Shown one piece after another: positions 12,499 to 12,502 of a DNA stretch of 12,502 bases (the first letter of the stretch is position 1; the number at the start of each line of letters is the position of its first letter). The stretch spans positions 1 through 12,502 of the forward strand of contig CAJUQN010000079.1 in assembly GCA_910588625.1 (NCBI GenBank), given 5' to 3'. The notes under the pieces are model-generated. The model was not told where the DNA came from. It ran no database searches and worked only from the letters and a program-made list of their open reading frames with translations. The position numbers were made by a program, and so were the translations under genes. The DNA is from an uncultured Oscillospiraceae bacterium. GTDB lineage: Bacteria; Bacillota; Clostridia; Oscillospirales; Oscillospiraceae.

Positions 12499-12502
12499 AG
12501 GA

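Overview
The window looks like part of a gut-type Firmicutes genome (Clostridia, most like Oscillospiraceae or Lachnospiraceae). The evidence is AGGAGG-type ribosome sites, moderate to high GC, and a gene set typical of integrative conjugative elements (ICEs) of the Tn1549/CTn type: VirD4, NlpC/P60 hydrolase, Dcm, ArdA-like antirestriction proteins and an LPD28-type protein. All family calls rest on reading the sequence by eye; no database was searched.

Left part (1-2833, plus strand). A C-terminal tail of an unidentified gene and a strong hairpin are followed by a short VirD4/TraG coupling-protein remnant (165-314). Next comes an intact OmpR-type response regulator and histidine kinase pair (420-2179) with its own promoter, ribosome site and terminator. 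An NlpC/P60 hydrolase remnant follows (to 2833). The conjugation genes normally lying between VirD4 and the hydrolase are missing, so the ICE core here is eroded and the two-component pair sits in the gap.

Middle (2830-5511, mostly minus strand). A basic Pro/Arg-rich gene carries a 171-bp in-frame repeat and a probable -1 frameshift. A Dcm C5-methyltransferase is cut inside motif VI. A tyrosine recombinase is split into two halves on opposite strands. The halves and flanking half-terminators fit one simple inversion of about 600 bp (about 4488-5085). Undoing it restores both a roughly 327-aa integrase and a perfect intrinsic terminator downstream of it.

Operon 8630-5576 (minus strand). A 31-aa ORF, two tandem-repeat ArdA-like proteins and an LPD28-type protein are tightly packed, with overlapping starts and stops for the first three. 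This is a plausible anti-defence operon. A terminator-like hairpin lies just ahead of its first gene and may act as an attenuator.

Attachment-site region (8850-8990). The 3' part of a tRNA-Ala(CGC) gene, with CCA and a hairpin terminator but no 5' part, marks an integration boundary. A perfect 16-bp palindrome lies beside it.

Right part (9046-12502, minus strand). An Rpn/PD-(D/E)XK family protein with its own promoter and terminator is followed, reading upwards, by a DinG/XPD-type Fe-S helicase coupled by ATGA to a 56-aa gene. The last 150 bases hold several hairpins, a sequence resembling an insertion-sequence end, and a near-consensus promoter reading off the window.

Overall this is a mosaic of mobile-element pieces in which regulatory, antirestriction and helicase genes are intact, while transfer, methyltransferase and recombinase genes are broken.
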